Assembly: GCF_004022215.1 (NCBI RefSeq)
Contig: NZ_SAUZ01000031.1
Coordinates: 1 to 42,673, forward strand
DNA length: 42,673 nucleotides
Origin: Paenirhodobacter populi
Lineage (GTDB): Bacteria > Pseudomonadota > Alphaproteobacteria > Rhodobacterales > Rhodobacteraceae
Reading direction: 5' to 3'
The position numbers were made by a program, and so were the translations under genes. Every line of letters starts with the position of its first letter. Within the stretch, counting starts at the first letter, position 1. Below the pieces are notes generated by a model. It ran no database searches, was not told the origin of the DNA, and worked only from the letters and a program-made list of their open reading frames with translations. Shown here in pieces: positions 7,613-16,308 of this stretch.

Positions 7613-10051
7613 TCAGTTCGTCACCGGTTCGGGCAGGGCGTAGGCGATGAAGTAATCGCCCTCGGCGGTGTGCATGTAGTGATGCCCGCCTGCCATGATG
7701 ACCAGATATTGCCGACCGCCGGTTTCATAGGTCATCGGGGTTGCCTGCCCGCCAGCGGGAAGGACATCGCTCCACACGACTTTACCTGTCCTGATGTCGA
7801 TGGCGCGGATCAGATTGTCCGTTGCTGCCGCGATGAAGATCAGGCCGCCCGCAGTGATGATCGGTCCGCCGTTGCTGGGCACGCCGAACTGGATGGGCAG
7901 GCCGGTCTCGATGCCGAACGGGCCGTTCGCCCGCGCGGTGCCAAGCGGCTGTTCCCAGAGCACCTTGCGCGTATGCATGTCGATGGCCGAGATCATGCCG
8001 TAGGGTGGCTCGTAGCATAGCACGCCGGTCAGCGGATTGTCGAACACCTCGACCGAGATCGCATAGGGCGCACCCACCTGTGCGCCGGGGCCTTCGGCAC
8101 CGCCGCCACCCGGACGCCAGTTCGGATCGTCATAGGCCTGAAGTCCGCGCCGCTCCGCGTCGTCGCGCGGCAGGAGCTGGTTGTACATGGCGACGATGTT
8201 CCAGTTGGAGACGAGCACGCCCGTCTGCGGATCGTAGGCCATGCTGCCCCAGTCCACGCCGCCGTTGTTGCCGGGATATTGCAGCCACGGCTGGCTGACG
8301 GTCGGGTTGGTGAACTCGCCGTCATAGCGGGCTTTGCGGAACTTGATCCGGCAGTAGAGCTGGTCGAGCGGCGTCAGCCCCCAGGCGAAGGATTCGGTGA
8401 AATCCCTGATGCCAAGACGCGGCATGCCGACGGACCAGGGCTGCGTCGCGGGATGGGGATCTTCCGTCACCTCGTTGTAGGTGGGGGCGGGACGTTCCTC
8501 GACCTCCGTCAGCGGCTTGCCGGTGCGGCGATCCAGAACGAAGGTCTGTCCCCGTTTGGTCGGCATGATGAGCGCCGGGACCGATCCGCCATCGGCGGCC
8601 GGGAAGTCGAACAGCGTCGCCTGCGAACCGATATCATAATCCCAGACATCCTTGTGCACCGTCTGGAATACCCACCGCTGTGTGCCGGTATGCACGTCCA
8701 GCGCGACCACCGCCGAGGAAACGGCATTCTCTTCCGGCGACCGCAGCGCGCTGTAATAGTCGATCGCGGCATTCCCGGTGGGCACGTAGACGAGGCCGAG
8801 CTTGTCATCCCCCACCAGCGCGCCCCAGGAATTCGGCGTTCCGGGGCTGTAGGTCTCGCCCTCGGGCGGCAGGCCCTTGCGGTCCGGGCGCTTGACGTCC
8901 CAGGCCCAGAGCAGGTCCCCGGTTTCGGCGCTGTAACCGCGGATCACGCCCGAGGGCGCATCGCGGAGCTGGCCATCCAATACCTCGTGGTTGGTGACGA
9001 CGACGCCATCGACGATCGCGGGAGGCGCGCCTTCGGACACCATGCCCGGAACGGCACGGCCCATGCCGGCCAGAAGGTCGACCTGACCGTCATTGCCGAA
9101 GCCCGTGCAGGCCTTGCCCGTCGCCATGTCCACAGCGATCAGCCGCCAGCCCTTGACCGCGTCGTTCACCGTCGCCTCGATCAGGCGGTCGTGACAGGGC
9201 TCGCCCTCGGGGATCGTAGGGGAAACGTAATAGGCGAGACTGCGGCAGGTCGCGGCAAAGCGGGTGTTCTGCCATTCGACGCCCGATTCATAGCGCCATA
9301 CTTCCTTGCCCGTTCTGGGGTCGAGCTTGACGATATCGTTCAGCGCCGAGCAGAGGTAAACCCCGTCGCCGATCTTCAGCGGCGTGGTTTCGGCACCGCG
9401 CACATTCACCTGTCCGGGCGGAGTCATGTCGCCGGTGCGGTATTCCCAGACCTTCTTCAGCCCGCCGACATTCTCTGCCGTCAACTGCGTCAGAGGCGAG
9501 AAACGCGTGGCGTTCTTGTCGCGCCCGAACGCGACCCAGTCGCTGTCCGGCGCATCCGTCGTGGTTTGTGCCTGCGTGACGAGGGGCTTGTCCGGGAAGG
9601 TACCGGCGGCGACATCGGACCGGCCGGGCAAAAAGGCCGCCGCTGCGCCGAGGACGATGACGGCCGCCGGGAACGTAGCCAGCACCAATGACAGCCTGCG
9701 CGAGACCCCGCCGCTCAACCGCGGCAGCAGCAGCGCCAGCACCAGTGCGAGGGGCACCAGAAAATCAAGCCGCGCGACCCAGGCCCAGTAGGCAAGGCCG
9801 CGTTCCCAGATCGTCCAGATGATGCTCAGTGCCAGCACGGAGGCGAACCACCACGCCCCCGACATCCGCTGCCGCCAGAGCAGGATGCCCGAAATCAGCA
9901 ATGCTATCCCGGAGATCAGATAATACCACGATCCGCCGAGCGTGATGAGCCGGACACCACCCGCCCCCGTAGCGATGCCGTAAAGGGCCAAAAATATGGC
10001 CAGAACACTTAACCAGAATCCTCTCGAGATTCCGGTCGTTTCGGATGGCAT
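7613..10051 (-). CDS. membrane-bound PQQ-dependent dehydrogenase (glucose/quinate/shikimate family)
   Basis: This protein of about 812 residues has the two-part family build. Five hydrophobic helices fill roughly residues 10-135 as the quinone-binding membrane anchor. A periplasmic eight-bladed PQQ propeller follows, starting DWVAFGRDKNATRFSPL. Blade motifs such as LDPRTGKEVWRYESG and LDVHTGTQRWVFQTVHKD recur, and the C-terminus reads GHHYMHTAEGDYFIAYALP. It oxidises a sugar or polyol in the periplasm and passes electrons to ubiquinone. Of two nearby ATGs, the one at 10051 is preferred because AGGAGG lies 7 bases upstream; from 10057 the spacing is only 1 base. Neighbours are the ABC genes downstream and a divergent IclR regulator. 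The exact substrate cannot be read off. Confidence 0.9.
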   Translation of the reverse strand: MPSETTGISRGFWLSVLAIFLALYGIATGAGGVRLITLGGSWYYLISGIALLISGILLWRQRMSGAWWFASVLALSIIWTIWERGLAYWAWVARLDFLVPLALVLALLLPRLSGGVSRRLSLVLATFPAAVIVLGAAAAFLPGRSDVAAGTFPDKPLVTQAQTTTDAPDSDWVAFGRDKNATRFSPLTQLTAENVGGLKKVWEYRTGDMTPPGQVNVRGAETTPLKIGDGVYLCSALNDIVKLDPRTGKEVWRYESGVEWQNTRFAATCRSLAYYVSPTIPEGEPCHDRLIEATVNDAVKGWRLIAVDMATGKACTGFGNDGQVDLLAGMGRAVPGMVSEGAPPAIVDGVVVTNHEVLDGQLRDAPSGVIRGYSAETGDLLWAWDVKRPDRKGLPPEGETYSPGTPNSWGALVGDDKLGLVYVPTGNAAIDYYSALRSPEENAVSSAVVALDVHTGTQRWVFQTVHKDVWDYDIGSQATLFDFPAADGGSVPALIMPTKRGQTFVLDRRTGKPLTEVEERPAPTYNEVTEDPHPATQPWSVGMPRLGIRDFTESFAWGLTPLDQLYCRIKFRKARYDGEFTNPTVSQPWLQYPGNNGGVDWGSMAYDPQTGVLVSNWNIVAMYNQLLPRDDAERRGLQAYDDPNWRPGGGGAEGPGAQVGAPYAISVEVFDNPLTGVLCYEPPYGMISAIDMHTRKVLWEQPLGTARANGPFGIETGLPIQFGVPSNGGPIITAGGLIFIAAATDNLIRAIDIRTGKVVWSDVLPAGGQATPMTYETGGRQYLVIMAGGHHYMHTAEGDYFIAYALPEPVTN

Positions 10052-10468
10052 GTTCATTCCTCCTGCGATGTCGGTTTCGCGTTCGTGTCAGCGGCAGCCC
10101 TCCGGCGCTACGTGCGGAAACGCTCTGGTTTCCGCGCAAGCGACCGATTGAGTCTGGCTGGCTGATAAACCCGAGTGCCACGCCCGGCAGACGTGGAATC
10201 CATGGCCCGGACCGGCGCATGACGCGGCGATATGTCGCTCATCTCTTCGGGCTGCACGATAGATTCCTGCAGTCTCGGGCATGGAAACCGCATTTGTTCA
10301 TCCATATTGAATTCTGCAGGGATTTTCAGCGCACCGCCTCACCGGAATATGCTCGCAGATCCTGCAATGCTGGGGAATTTGGGCATTTTCCCACTGTATA
10401 TCCTACAATGTTGAATTTTCTTGGATACTGCGTATTCTGCACCGCAACTGGCAGGCGGAAAGACGGAT
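10052..10468. promoter_or_regulatory. divergent intergenic region between the PQQ dehydrogenase and IclR genes
   Basis: About 410 bp without a credible gene. It carries the AGGAGG ribosome site of the dehydrogenase at its left end. An AT-rich stretch at about 10300-10435 should contain the promoters and probably the IclR operator. A loose dyad (GTATATCC at 10396-10403 against GGATAC at 10423-10428) is a weak candidate site. No other structure was recognised. Confidence 0.4.
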
Positions 10469-11203
10469 ATGGACGGGCGGATGAAAGACCACGACGGGCG
10501 GCTGATCCAGTCGATCGAGCGGGCCGTGGCGATGCTGGAGGTTATCGCGCGCGAGGGCGGCTCGGCGCATCTGCGCGATATCGCCGCGCGCACGGGGCTG
10601 GGCAAGACGACGGCGCACAACATCCTGAAGACGCTCGACGCGCTCGGCTATGTGCAAAGGCGGGTGGGCGACACGCGCTATCATCTTGGCGGGCGCATCC
10701 TGAACCTCGCGCGGATCGTCGGCGACGACGAGGCGCTGCGCAACCGGCTGCGGCCCGCGCTTGAAACCATCGCGCAGAAGACCGGCGAGACGGTCTATCT
10801 GGCGGTGCCGAGCGGTGACGAGGCCTATTACCTCGATGTCGTCGAATCGGATCGGTCGCTGCGGACCTCCTGCCCGGTGGGCGTGCGGGAACGTCTGGAA
10901 GGGTCCGCCATCGGGCTGGTGTTTCTGGCCTTCATGCCCGGGCTGGCGAAGAACGTTCTGGCCGCGCGGGCGGATGCGCTGAGCCCCGACATCCGGCAGG
11001 AGATCGCCCGGGTCGAATCCACGGGCTTCGCGCTCGATCTGGAAAACTACGAGCCCGGCCTGAACTGCGTCGCGGTGCCCTGGCGCGAAAAGGGCGAGGT
11101 AAGGGCGGCGCTCGGCCTCAGCGGGCCGTCCGTCCGCCTGCCGCGCGAAAAGCTGGTCGGGATCGCCTGGATGATGATCCGCGAGGCGGAAAAGGTGAAA
11201 TAG
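10469..11203 (+). CDS. IclR family transcriptional regulator
   Basis: A regulator of about 244 residues. The N-terminal winged helix begins with SIERAVAMLEVIAREGGSAH and continues with LRDIAARTGLGKTTAHNILK (about residues 14-55). The IclR effector domain follows, with ETVYLAVPSGDEAYYLDVV, then VGVRERLEGSAIGLVFLAFM, and near the end CVAVPWREKGEVRAALGLSG. This is the standard family order. The start at 10469 has a GGCGGAAAG stretch upstream; a longer frame beginning with TTG at 10421 lacks a ribosome site. IclR proteins bind small catabolites and often control a divergent operon. Here the PQQ dehydrogenase/ABC genes on one side and the MFS genes 270 bp downstream are both possible targets. Confidence 0.9.
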   Translation: MDGRMKDHDGRLIQSIERAVAMLEVIAREGGSAHLRDIAARTGLGKTTAHNILKTLDALGYVQRRVGDTRYHLGGRILNLARIVGDDEALRNRLRPALETIAQKTGETVYLAVPSGDEAYYLDVVESDRSLRTSCPVGVRERLEGSAIGLVFLAFMPGLAKNVLAARADALSPDIRQEIARVESTGFALDLENYEPGLNCVAVPWREKGEVRAALGLSGPSVRLPREKLVGIAWMMIREAEKVK

Positions 11204-11314
11204 GCCGAAGTTCAACAGTATTGAAAATACGACGATTCCGCATTTCCGGGATTTTGCCTGCCGTGGCCGAGCCTATTTTCTCGTTCTCTTTCATCCGAAG
11301 ACGAGAATACAATC

Positions 11315-11455
11315 ATGAACGTCGTTATCGCGGTATCGCCCACGGCCCCGGCCGGGGCGAATGCGCAGCGGGAGTGCTGCGCTGTCGTGGCCCCCTTGCC
11401 GGGATGTTCCGGCGCATGTCAGACGACCGCCCACCCGGCCGCCGCCCGCCCGTAA
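11315..11455 (+). CDS. possible small Cys-rich leader ORF upstream of the first MFS gene
   Basis: An open frame of 46 codons from ATG at 11315 to TAA at 11453-11455, ending 15 bases before the MFS start. The peptide has four cysteines, a CC pair followed by two single cysteines (ECCAVVAPLPGCSGAC). Its ribosome site is weak and no relatives are known to me, so it may be non-coding. Its position just ahead of an efflux gene is what makes it worth recording. Confidence 0.25.
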   Translation: MNVVIAVSPTAPAGANAQRECCAVVAPLPGCSGACQTTAHPAAARP

Positions 11456-11470
11456 TCGCAGGAGGCGGAT

Positions 11471-12640
11471 ATGCCACTTGGGCTTTTTGCTCTGACGGTG
11501 TCGGCCTTCGCCATCGGCACCACGGAATTCGTCATCGTCGGGCTGATCCCGGAAATGGCGGTGGATCTGGATGTCTCGATCCCCACCGCCGGCCTGCTGG
11601 TCAGCCTCTATGCCTTTGCCATCGCGATCGGCGCGCCGATCGTTACGGCGCTGACCGGCGGGCTGCCGCGCCGGGCGCTGGCCATCGGGTTGATGGGTCT
11701 GTTCACGCTTGGCAATCTGATCGCCGCCGTGGCGCCGGGCTATGCGGTGCTGATGGCGGGGCGGGTCGTTACCGGGATCTCGCACGGGGTGTTCTTTTCC
11801 ATCGGGGCGACGATCGCGACATCGCTCGTGGACAGGTCCCGCGCCGGGCAGGCGGTGGCGCTGATGTTCGCGGGGCTGACGGTGGCGATGGTCGTCGGCG
11901 TGCCGTTCGGGGCCTTTGTCGGGCAGCATTTCGGCTGGCGCGCGCCGTTTCTGGCGGTCGCCGGGCTGGGGCTGATAAGCGTGGCTGGGCTGTTTCTCTG
12001 GCTGCCGGGGACGATCCCGCACAATCCGCCGACGGGGCTGCATTCGCAGCTGGCGCTGCTGGCAAGGCCGCAACTGCTGGCGATGTATCTGGTCACGGTC
12101 TTCGGTTTCGGCGGATCCTTCGTCGTCTTCACCTATCTGTCGCCGTTGCTGACGGATGTGACCGGGGTGAGCACCGGCGGCGTCAGTCTGGCGCTGATGC
12201 TGTTCGGCGTGGCGACGGTGATCGGCAATCTGCTGGGCGGCAAGCTGGGCGACCGGATCGGCACGCGCAAGGCGCTGAAGGTGGTGATCACCGGCCTTGC
12301 GCTGTCGCAGGCGGCGCTGTTGCTGACGGCCAGCCATCCGCTGGCGATGTTCGCGAACCTCGTCACATGGGGGATCTTCGCCTTTGCGATCTCGCCCATC
12401 GTGCAGTCGGGCGTGGTGGCGGTCGCGACGGCCGAGGCGCCGGACGCGATCGACGCGGCCTCGGGCTTCAACATCGCGGCCTTCAGCCTTGGCGTCTCGG
12501 GGGCGTCCTTTGCCGGAGGGCTGATCGTCGCCGGGGTGGGGCTGATGGCGACGCCATGGGCCGCGGTGGCATCGACGCTGATCGCGCTGGCGATCGCGCA
12601 ATGGGGGCTGCGGCCGCATCACGGTTACATGTCCGTCTGA
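11471..12640 (+). CDS. MFS transporter, DHA1-type efflux (AraJ/YdhP-like), first copy
   Basis: This 389-residue protein has twelve hydrophobic segments. The opening SAFAIGTTEFVIVGLIPEMA is characteristic of the DHA1 sugar/drug efflux subfamily (AraJ, YdhP, PbuE-like). The motif-A-like loop between helices 2 and 3 reads LTGGLPRRALAIG, and motif C-like GITHG-type residues appear as VVTGISHGVFFS. An AGGAGGCGG ribosome site precedes the ATG. It is followed by a GlcG/HbpS-like gene and a second MFS gene of nearly the same sequence, a local duplication. Proton-driven export is expected from the family; the substrate is unknown. Confidence 0.9.
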   Translation: MPLGLFALTVSAFAIGTTEFVIVGLIPEMAVDLDVSIPTAGLLVSLYAFAIAIGAPIVTALTGGLPRRALAIGLMGLFTLGNLIAAVAPGYAVLMAGRVVTGISHGVFFSIGATIATSLVDRSRAGQAVALMFAGLTVAMVVGVPFGAFVGQHFGWRAPFLAVAGLGLISVAGLFLWLPGTIPHNPPTGLHSQLALLARPQLLAMYLVTVFGFGGSFVVFTYLSPLLTDVTGVSTGGVSLALMLFGVATVIGNLLGGKLGDRIGTRKALKVVITGLALSQAALLLTASHPLAMFANLVTWGIFAFAISPIVQSGVVAVATAEAPDAIDAASGFNIAAFSLGVSGASFAGGLIVAGVGLMATPWAAVASTLIALAIAQWGLRPHHGYMSV

Positions 12641-12709
12641 GCGCTTCACGCTGTCCGGGCACGGGATCGGGCAGCGTCAACCCTAATGATATTCAGCATC
12701 ATTGAATAA

Positions 12710-12727
12710 ATTATCTTCTATGATAAT
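12710..12727. promoter_or_regulatory. operator-like inverted repeat in an AT-rich promoter
   Basis: ATTATC and GATAAT form perfect 6-bp arms around 6 bases (ATTATCTTCTATGATAAT), inside an AT-rich stretch at 12684-12750 upstream of the GlcG/HbpS-like gene. It is a plausible promoter/operator for that gene and the second MFS gene. The binding protein is unknown. Confidence 0.35.
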
Positions 12728-12794
12728 CATTGTTCCGTTTCATGGATTTCCCCCTAGGTTCTGGCTTCCACGCAACATGATGAAAGGAAGCCCG

Positions 12795-13190
12795 ATGAAC
12801 CTCTCCACCGCGGAAAAGCTGATCGCCTGCGCCAGAGCCGAGGCCGAAAAGGGCGGCTTCGCCGTTTGCATCGCCATTGTCGACGCCGCAGCACATCCCA
12901 TCGCCTTCGTGCGGATGGACGGCGCAAATATCGGCCCCGCCGATGTCAGCCAGAAAAAGGCCCGCACCGCCGCGCTGTTCCAGACCGACAGCCTGCAGCT
13001 TGGTCAGGCCGCGCAGCCGGGCGGGGCGATCTACACGCTTGAGCACACCAACGGCGGGCTCATCAGCTTCGGCGGCGGTGTCGTCCTGCGCGACCGGAAC
13101 GGCGCGGTCATCGGCGCGGTCGGCGTCGCCGGCGCGACGACCGAGGCTGACGAGGCGATCGCCCAGTCCGTCGCCGCTTCGCTGCGCTGA
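12795..13190 (+). CDS. GlcG/HbpS family protein (DUF336, heme-binding type)
   Basis: This 131-residue protein matches the GlcG/HbpS/PduO-C fold. LSTAEKLIACARAEAEKGG opens it, then VCIAIVDAAAHPIAFVRMDGA, KKARTAALFQTDS, a GGLISFGGGVVLRD strand and GAVGVAGATTEADEAIAQS at the end. Members bind heme or corrinoid, or are accessory to glycolate and aromatic catabolism; no role can be assigned directly. The start at 12795 has AAAGGAAG nine bases ahead. The next MFS gene starts 10 bases after the stop, so the two are surely co-transcribed. Confidence 0.85.
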   Translation: MNLSTAEKLIACARAEAEKGGFAVCIAIVDAAAHPIAFVRMDGANIGPADVSQKKARTAALFQTDSLQLGQAAQPGGAIYTLEHTNGGLISFGGGVVLRDRNGAVIGAVGVAGATTEADEAIAQSVAASLR

Positions 13191-13200
13191 GGGCAGTGGT

Positions 13201-14367
13201 ATGCCGCTCGGTCTATTCGCATTGGCGGTGTCGGCTTTCGCCATCGGCACCACGGAATTCGTCATCGTCGGCCTGATCCCGGAAATGGCGCGGGATCTGG
13301 GTGTGTCGATCCCGAGCGCGGGGCTGCTGGTCAGCCTCTATGCGCTGGCGATCACCATCGGCGCGCCGGTGATCTCGGCGCTGACCGGGCGGCTGCCGCG
13401 CCGCGCGCTGGCCATCGGGCTGATGATCCTCTTTACCATCGGCAATCTGATGGCGGCCTTTGCGCCCGGCTATGGGCTGCTGCTGGCCGGTCGGATCGTG
13501 ACCGGGGTGGCGCATGGGGTGTTCTTCTCGATCGGGGCGACGGTGGCGATGTCGCTGGTCGACAGGTCGCGCGCGGGGCAGGCGGTGGCGCTGATGTTCG
13601 CGGGGCTCACCGTGGCGATGGTCGTCGGCGTGCCGTTCGGGGCGTTCGTCGGGCAGAACTACGGCTGGCGCGCGCCGTTCCTTGCGGTGGCCGGTCTGGG
13701 GGCGGTCAGTGTGGCTGGCCTGATCGTCCTGCTGCCAGGGGCCATCGCCCATACGCCGCCCTCCGGCCTCCTGTCGCAACTGGCGCTGCTGGGGAAGCCG
13801 CGCCTGCTGGCGATGTATCTGGTGACGACTTTCGGTTTTGGCGGTTCCTTCGTCGTCTTCACCTATCTGTCGCCGCTGATGACCGAAGTGACGGGTGTCA
13901 GCGAAACGGTGGTCAGCCTTGCGCTGATGCTGTTCGGCGTGGCGACGGTGGCGGGCAACCTGCTGGGCGGCAGGCTCGCCGACCGGATCGGCACACGCGC
14001 GGCGCTGCAGGTGGTGCTCAGCGGGCTGGTGCTGGCGCTTCTGGCGCTGCTGGTGACGGCCAGCCATCCGCTCTGGATGTTCGCCAATCTGGTGGTATGG
14101 GGCGTGTTTGCCTTTGCCGTCTCGCCGATCGTGCAGGCGGGCGTCGTCGCGGTGGCGGAGGCCGAGGCCCCGGATGCCGTCGGCACCGCCTCGGGATTCA
14201 ATATCGCGGCGTTCAATCTGGGGATCTCGGGCGCGTCCTTCATCGGCGGCCTGATCGTGGTCAGAGCGGGGGTGCCCGCTACCCCTTGGGCCGCGGTCGC
14301 GGCCACGCTGGTCGCGCTGGCGATCACGCAATGGGGCCTGCGCCGCGGCAGATCCGCCCCGTGTTAG
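13201..14367 (+). CDS. MFS transporter, DHA1-type efflux, second copy
   Basis: A 388-residue paralogue of the MFS protein at 11471. By eye the two are about four-fifths identical, and also very similar at DNA level (for example the shared stretch around SLVDRSRAGQAVALMFAGLT). All twelve helices and the opening SAFAIGTTEFVIVGLIPEMA are retained, so both are expected to work. The ATG at 13201 follows GAGGGCAGTGGT at short spacing, suggesting coupling to the upstream GlcG/HbpS-like gene. Main differences are in the loops and C-terminal tail (RRGRSAPC here, RPHHGYMSV in the first copy). Confidence 0.9.
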   Translation: MPLGLFALAVSAFAIGTTEFVIVGLIPEMARDLGVSIPSAGLLVSLYALAITIGAPVISALTGRLPRRALAIGLMILFTIGNLMAAFAPGYGLLLAGRIVTGVAHGVFFSIGATVAMSLVDRSRAGQAVALMFAGLTVAMVVGVPFGAFVGQNYGWRAPFLAVAGLGAVSVAGLIVLLPGAIAHTPPSGLLSQLALLGKPRLLAMYLVTTFGFGGSFVVFTYLSPLMTEVTGVSETVVSLALMLFGVATVAGNLLGGRLADRIGTRAALQVVLSGLVLALLALLVTASHPLWMFANLVVWGVFAFAVSPIVQAGVVAVAEAEAPDAVGTASGFNIAAFNLGISGASFIGGLIVVRAGVPATPWAAVAATLVALAITQWGLRRGRSAPC

Positions 14368-15180
14368 GACAGGGAACCGCCAGCGCGAGGATGCCTTCTG
14401 ATTTCTGAAATTGCCGTGATGGTGAAGTTCCCGTCAGCCCACGCATGACGGGATTGGCGTGTCGCCCCCGGCCGTGAACCTGCCAAGCCAGTTTTCGATA
14501 TCGGTGGTGGAACTCATGTCTGATCTGGTCCGGTGTTCAGGTATATGGCGGCAAGTTGGCAGGCGAAGCGGATGCATCCGGCCCAGGACCGGGCAGGTAG
14601 CCTCTTGCCTCCGGCCGAAGTTCTGGGCCGATCCAATCGGATCCGCACGTAGGATTCCAGTCCGATCGGGGTGTTCCGGATGCTGGCCTGCATACCCTTG
14701 GGTCGGATGGCCGCAAACACTGTCGGGCTGGCCGAGGCCTGCGCTATAGGCGGACCGGTCGCACTGAGCCTCGCCTTGACCGTGCTGATCGTGCTCCCAT
14801 CCATGGGCCGCTATTACGAGGCTGCGGTGACATCGGCCGGGTTCGGGGGATCACGCAGGGATCTACCGCCACCGCCAACATAACTGCGGTTGCACAGCAA
14901 TATGGCGCAGCGCACCGCGCCTTCGTCATCTGGCAGCCGCCATTCCGGCAACACTGCCGATCATGGTCAGGGTGCGAAGTGGCGCCCTATTGCAGAAATG
15001 CCCCCTCGGGTCTCTACTTATCGGTCCCGTCCTCAGTGGCAGGGATGTGAAAGCGCAACCTCCGAAATCATGCGGATCGCACCGTGACCATCCGGGTGTG
15101 TCGATGGGCCACGAGGTACGTCCCGTTGTCGACAAAGGATGTGCTTCGGGGCATCGGACGCCACCGGGATGAACGGGTTG
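14368..15180. other. gene-poor stretch with a possible MFS remnant
   Basis: No intact gene is visible in about 800 bp. The only suggestive piece is plus-strand 14653-14883, where MLACIPLGRMAANTVGLAE and a following hydrophobic run resemble the last helices of an MFS exporter (the PLG...G-L motif of EntS-like carriers); a stop just upstream shows it is not a full gene. Reading frames on the minus strand near 14429-14517 are too short to support. The rest shows nothing I can name. Confidence 0.35.
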
Positions 15181-16053
15181 CTATCCCCGGGGGCTGCCTC
15201 CGCGCAGCCACCGCCCCAGGAAGCCGCCCGGAGGCGGGGGACCGCCTGCCGTGTTGCGGTCCGCGGTGAAAGCCACCGGGATTGTGACCGTGCCCCTGTA
15301 ACCCGCCGCCGGATCCCCGCTCAGTGCCAGCATCTGCTGTGCCAGTTGCGCCTCGGTATTGTCACTAAATACATTGTCGCGCGCGAGCGTGATCCGGCCC
15401 AGATTGCGGGTGCCGTTGGAATAGCGCGTGTCCTGCGCATAGACCGCCGCGCAATCCGTCTCGGGCAGGGCGATCTGCGCCGTCAGCAGCGAGGCCGTGC
15501 CTCCGACTGCCGCCTCAACGGTCTCGAAGACCTCGAAATGGATATGCGGCCAGCGCCCGTCATAGCAGCCGGGAAAAATGGTGGTGAAGCGCACCTTGCC
15601 CTCGGCGTCGGACAGGCCGACGCCGCGCAGCCAGTTGGCTTGGGGCACATCATAGAGTGAATAGAGCCCCGTCGTGTCGCAATGCCAGATATAGATGGCG
15701 TGACCGGCGAGCGGCGTGCAGCCCTCGCTGTTCTGCAAGGTCAGTTCCAGATCCAGCGTCACCCCGTCTGCCGCCACCGACATGTCCCCAAACGAGGGGC
15801 GCAGGTCGCTGCGGATCACCCCGCTCTGGGTCAGGGCGTTGACGGTCTGACCCCGGCGCGTGTTGCTGCCGTCCGCCGGATAGGGCCCGGCGGTCTCCCA
15901 GGGCGGGGCCACGCAGTCCAGCGCCGCCGCCGGACCCGCCGCTGCCGTGACAAGGCCGACTGCACCCATTACCGCCAGCATGTTGCGGCGGCCGAGCATC
16001 CTCGGCAGGTCATGGGCAAAGCCGTGATCGTGGTCGTGGCGGGAACCGGGCAT
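15181..16053 (-). CDS. exported intradiol ring-cleavage dioxygenase-like protein
   Basis: This 290-residue protein has a twin-arginine-like leader (LGRRNMLAVMG at 20-30, hydrophobic to about 45, AxA-type site near AAALD). The body has the intradiol dioxygenase core, with GHAIYIWHCDTTGLYS at 118-132 and GCYDGRWPHIHFEVF at 162-176. Tyr131, Tyr164, His170 and His172 are the expected iron ligands. Intradiol enzymes open catechols between the hydroxyls using Fe(III). This exported subgroup lacks a firmly known substrate. A Gly/Pro-rich tail follows the core. The gene is downstream of the ruined metallo-beta-lactamase-fold gene on the same strand, with debris between them. Confidence 0.85.
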   Translation of the reverse strand: MPGSRHDHDHGFAHDLPRMLGRRNMLAVMGAVGLVTAAAGPAAALDCVAPPWETAGPYPADGSNTRRGQTVNALTQSGVIRSDLRPSFGDMSVAADGVTLDLELTLQNSEGCTPLAGHAIYIWHCDTTGLYSLYDVPQANWLRGVGLSDAEGKVRFTTIFPGCYDGRWPHIHFEVFETVEAAVGGTASLLTAQIALPETDCAAVYAQDTRYSNGTRNLGRITLARDNVFSDNTEAQLAQQMLALSGDPAAGYRGTVTIPVAFTADRNTAGGPPPPGGFLGRWLRGGSPRG

Positions 16054-16098
16054 ATCTCTTTCCTCGATGAGCGTGGGGCTCGACTGGGCAATGACTGT

Positions 16099-16308
16099 TC
16101 AACGCATGTCTGCGGAATTTTCGTCGCGCTGGAACCGGATCTCCGGCATCGGGCCTGTCACGTTCCCGTGCGGCCGCAACGCCCGAGCCGTCCGGTTTTC
16201 TGCAGCGGAGGAAACCGCGCGACACCGGGGGTGGCCGGCCTCATGCGCACACCGATCCCCTGCGCGCCGCCTGTCGTCAGCGGCCTGCAGATCGCGGAAT
16301 ATGCTCAT
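16099..16308 (-). CDS. small unassigned ORF, possibly debris
   Basis: An open frame of 69 codons (MSIFRDLQAADDRRRAG...) starts with an ATGA overlap on the stop of the broken metallo-beta-lactamase-fold gene and ends 45 bases before the dioxygenase start. It has no hydrophobic segment or motif I know and is rich in Arg/Ala, as random high-GC frames are. The coupling geometry is the only argument for it. Confidence 0.2.
   Translation of the reverse strand: MSIFRDLQAADDRRRAGDRCAHEAGHPRCRAVSSAAENRTARALRPHGNVTGPMPEIRFQRDENSADMR

Noticed and set aside
8279-9691. 470-codon plus-strand frame
   Set aside because: Antisense shadow of the PQQ dehydrogenase; long opposite frames are normal in GC-rich DNA.
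11291-12649. 452-codon minus-strand frame over the first MFS gene (and 13213-14331 over the second)
   Set aside because: Arg/His/Asp/Gln-rich antisense readings that are similar only because the two MFS genes are duplicates.
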